NCBI GenBank assembly: GCA_027046525.1 | Contig: JALTYD010000048.1 | Span: 1-5,307, forward strand | Source of the DNA: Pyrodictiaceae archaeon | GTDB lineage: Archaea; Thermoproteota; Thermoprotei_A; Sulfolobales; Pyrodictiaceae | Length of the DNA: 5,307 nucleotides | Reading direction: 5' to 3' | In this document: one piece after another, positions 3,569 to 5,307 of the stretch | How the letters are laid out: each line of letters starts with the position of its first letter | Numbering within the stretch: position 1 is the stretch's first letter | Notes under the pieces: model-generated | What the model was told of the DNA's origin: nothing | What the model saw: the letters and a program-made list of their open reading frames with translations, nothing else | Database searches by the model: none | Position numbers and translations under genes: made by a program

Positions 3569-5307
3569 ATGGCTTTTCTTCACTATACTGGTTATCCGCC
3601 AATACTGCTTGGATTGTTACTATTAGTAGCTTCTATACTAGGGTTTAGAGGTAGAGTAGATTCTTCGAGGAGGATTCTTAAGATAGGGGCTATTGTTGCA
3701 CTAGTTTCTTGGCTTATATACGAGATACCATTTATAGTTCTTGATTTTTCCTTAAAGCCTGTCTTCGAGAATTCTAGCTATGGATTAGCTGAGTATTTGA
3801 GGCCTGCTGTTGCCTGGAGTACTAGTGGTGGTAGTCTATTTCTATTTACTGTTTTTGCAGCTATAAGTACATACTATATTGCGAGGAGAGAGACGAGTAG
3901 ATGGTTCTTCTTATTAGCACCAATTATATCTATAGCTTCGTTGGTTGTTTCGTATTTCTATGGTGCATTTGAGTGGAGAGAACCTATAGGTAGTGGACTA
4001 GGATTTAATCCACTTTTGAAGAGTCCTTGGGTATATCCTCATCCATTGACTACATTTGGAGGATATGCATTACTTGCTATTGGTGGTTTAGGATTCTTAG
4101 TGGGACGTAATAGAAAAGCATCTTTTATATCGTTCGAGATTGGATGGGGGTTTGTTACAGCAGGTATAATGATAGGTGGTTATTGGAGCTATGAGACATT
4201 TGGATGGGGTGGTTATTGGGCATGGGATCCTGTAGAAACTGCTGAGCTTATGGTATGGCTTATAGGGACTTTGATACCTCATCTAGTAATTGTTGCAAGA
4301 AGATTAGAGAGAGTGTTTGCTTCTCTCCTTGTATCGAGTGTATTTCTTGCTATGTATGTAGTTCGTACTGGTCTTAGTCCGCTGCATGGTTTTGCAAGAC
4401 CCAATATTGGTTCGTTTCTACTAGTAGGAGTTGCAGTAGTGTTCCTAGCTATATTTGTCTACTTGCTTGCTTATTTCTTAGCGAATACAAGTAGAGATGA
4501 GATTAAGAAATTTACTAGGCAGTGTAAGAGGCCTACTATTTTTAGTATAGTTATTGCAACTGTGGGCCTACTAGTTGCATCTTTTGTGACTTACTCTACA
4601 CTATTAGTTCCATCACTAGCTACTGCAAAGGGTATTGAGGCTAGTGTCCCTCAGATGGAAGAAGGTGTTAAGTTTTATCATCCTATCTTATATCCTATCT
4701 CTATACTATTGTTGTTGTTCTCTCCGATAGGATTTCTTGGTAGAGACTTAGGGTGGAGAGGTCTATATGCATATGTACTAGCTGCTATACTTGCATCATT
4801 TTTTGCTTTCATGAGTGTCTATACAGGCACAGTAGTGCTTGCTACAAAGACTCCACTTTCTACGCAGATTATGATGGGGATAGGTATTATTATCTCTTCT
4901 ATGGCTATAGGTGGACTATTATTCTATATTGTCAGAGAACTTCTCAGATTCTATAAGAGGAGGAGAATTAGTATCTATCTTGGTATTGCAATTATACATC
5001 TAGGTTTTGCATTAACTCTACTAGGAGTTTATCTAGGGGGTACATATTCTTTCAACGAGGATTACTTTATCGAATACAAGCTGAGGCCAGGAGAGGATAT
5101 TACACTACCTGGTGGAGTTAAGCTTAGGTTAGTAGATTACGAGTACTATCTGGTTGATAGAGAAGTAGATATCTATACAGGCTATGCAGGAAGAGCTACA
5201 ACTTATTTCTTTGCATGGGAGGCATTGATAACAGCACGTAACGACTTATTTGATATAATAAATGACTACTATAAGGGCAGAGATATAGTAGAGAAGAATG
5301 AATTATA
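3569..5307 (+). CDS. ccmF: CcmF-like cytochrome c heme lyase, 3' end outside window
   Basis: From ATG 3569 the frame stays open for 579 codons to the right edge. CcmF proteins are about 650 residues, so only the end is missing. The protein is highly hydrophobic, with about a dozen or more membrane helices. The WWD heme-handling segment is WGGYWAWDPVET (residues 213-224). His238 (IPHLVIV) and His273 (SPLHGFARP) flank it, matching E. coli P-His261 and P-His303 in spacing. His158 (VYPHPLT) and His477 (IIHLGF) correspond to the transmembrane heme b ligands His173 and His491. Arg266-Thr-Gly matches the conserved LVRSG segment. After His477 comes the extracytoplasmic domain with PGEDITLPGG (507-516). 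The last helix of the family would lie beyond the window. By family knowledge, CcmF takes heme from holo-CcmE and attaches it to the CXXCH cysteines of apocytochrome c outside the membrane. The preceding thioredoxin-CcdA gene would supply the reduced thiols. CcmC and NrfE share the WWD motif but do not fit this length and histidine set as well. Confidence 0.9.
   Translation, partial: MAFLHYTGYPPILLGLLLLVASILGFRGRVDSSRRILKIGAIVALVSWLIYEIPFIVLDFSLKPVFENSSYGLAEYLRPAVAWSTSGGSLFLFTVFAAISTYYIARRETSRWFFLLAPIISIASLVVSYFYGAFEWREPIGSGLGFNPLLKSPWVYPHPLTTFGGYALLAIGGLGFLVGRNRKASFISFEIGWGFVTAGIMIGGYWSYETFGWGGYWAWDPVETAELMVWLIGTLIPHLVIVARRLERVFASLLVSSVFLAMYVVRTGLSPLHGFARPNIGSFLLVGVAVVFLAIFVYLLAYFLANTSRDEIKKFTRQCKRPTIFSIVIATVGLLVASFVTYSTLLVPSLATAKGIEASVPQMEEGVKFYHPILYPISILLLLFSPIGFLGRDLGWRGLYAYVLAAILASFFAFMSVYTGTVVLATKTPLSTQIMMGIGIIISSMAIGGLLFYIVRELLRFYKRRRISIYLGIAIIHLGFALTLLGVYLGGTYSFNEDYFIEYKLRPGEDITLPGGVKLRLVDYEYYLVDREVDIYTGYAGRATTYFFAWEALITARNDLFDIINDYYKGRDIVEKNEL

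Noticed and set aside
4097..4282. 61-codon minus-strand frame
   Set aside because: It is antisense to the WWD segment of the ccmF-like gene, the most conserved part of that protein.
4753..4956. 67-codon plus-strand frame rich in Cys and Tyr
   Set aside because: It is an off-frame shadow inside the ccmF-like gene; its composition follows from A/T-rich codons read out of frame.

Overview
The window looks archaeal, most likely from a thermophilic crenarchaeote. The signs are GAGGTGA-type Shine-Dalgarno sites about 6 bases before starts, a TTTATAT box A, GTG/TTG starts, near-exclusive AGA/AGG arginine codons and heavy use of ATA for isoleucine. The lineage is inferred from these habits; no rRNA or other marker is present.

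Positions 1 to about 2010 are a stretch of decayed genes. In order they are: a hairpin at the left edge; a fragment with the His-x-x-Arg box of a tyrosine recombinase (112-311); a calcineurin-like metallophosphoesterase that keeps its promoter, ribosome binding site and most metal-ligand motifs but is broken by frameshifts and stops (385-1103); a GC-rich nested stem-loop (1136-1195) that may be an RNA or an insertion-sequence end; and a two-gene unit on the minus strand. In that unit the upstream gene (2009-1674) is frameshifted twice. The downstream gene (1200-1634, perhaps originally from 1661) is open but seems to have lost its start codon, because its Shine-Dalgarno site now faces TTA.

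Positions 2023-2342 hold no supported gene. This AT- and T-rich spacer separates the decayed region from the intact operon and presumably carries the operon promoter.

Positions 2343-5307 hold an intact plus-strand operon for cytochrome c maturation (System I). The first gene encodes a membrane protein with an N-terminal thioredoxin domain (CPTC active site) fused to a CcdA-type six-helix reductant carrier. After 14 bases comes a CcmF-like heme lyase with the tryptophan-rich WWD segment and four histidines at the spacing expected for CcmF; it runs off the right edge. The likely division of labour is that the CcdA part brings electrons across the membrane, the fused thioredoxin domain keeps the CXXCH cysteines of apocytochrome c reduced outside the cell, and CcmF attaches heme to them. 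The cell therefore probably makes c-type cytochromes for respiration.
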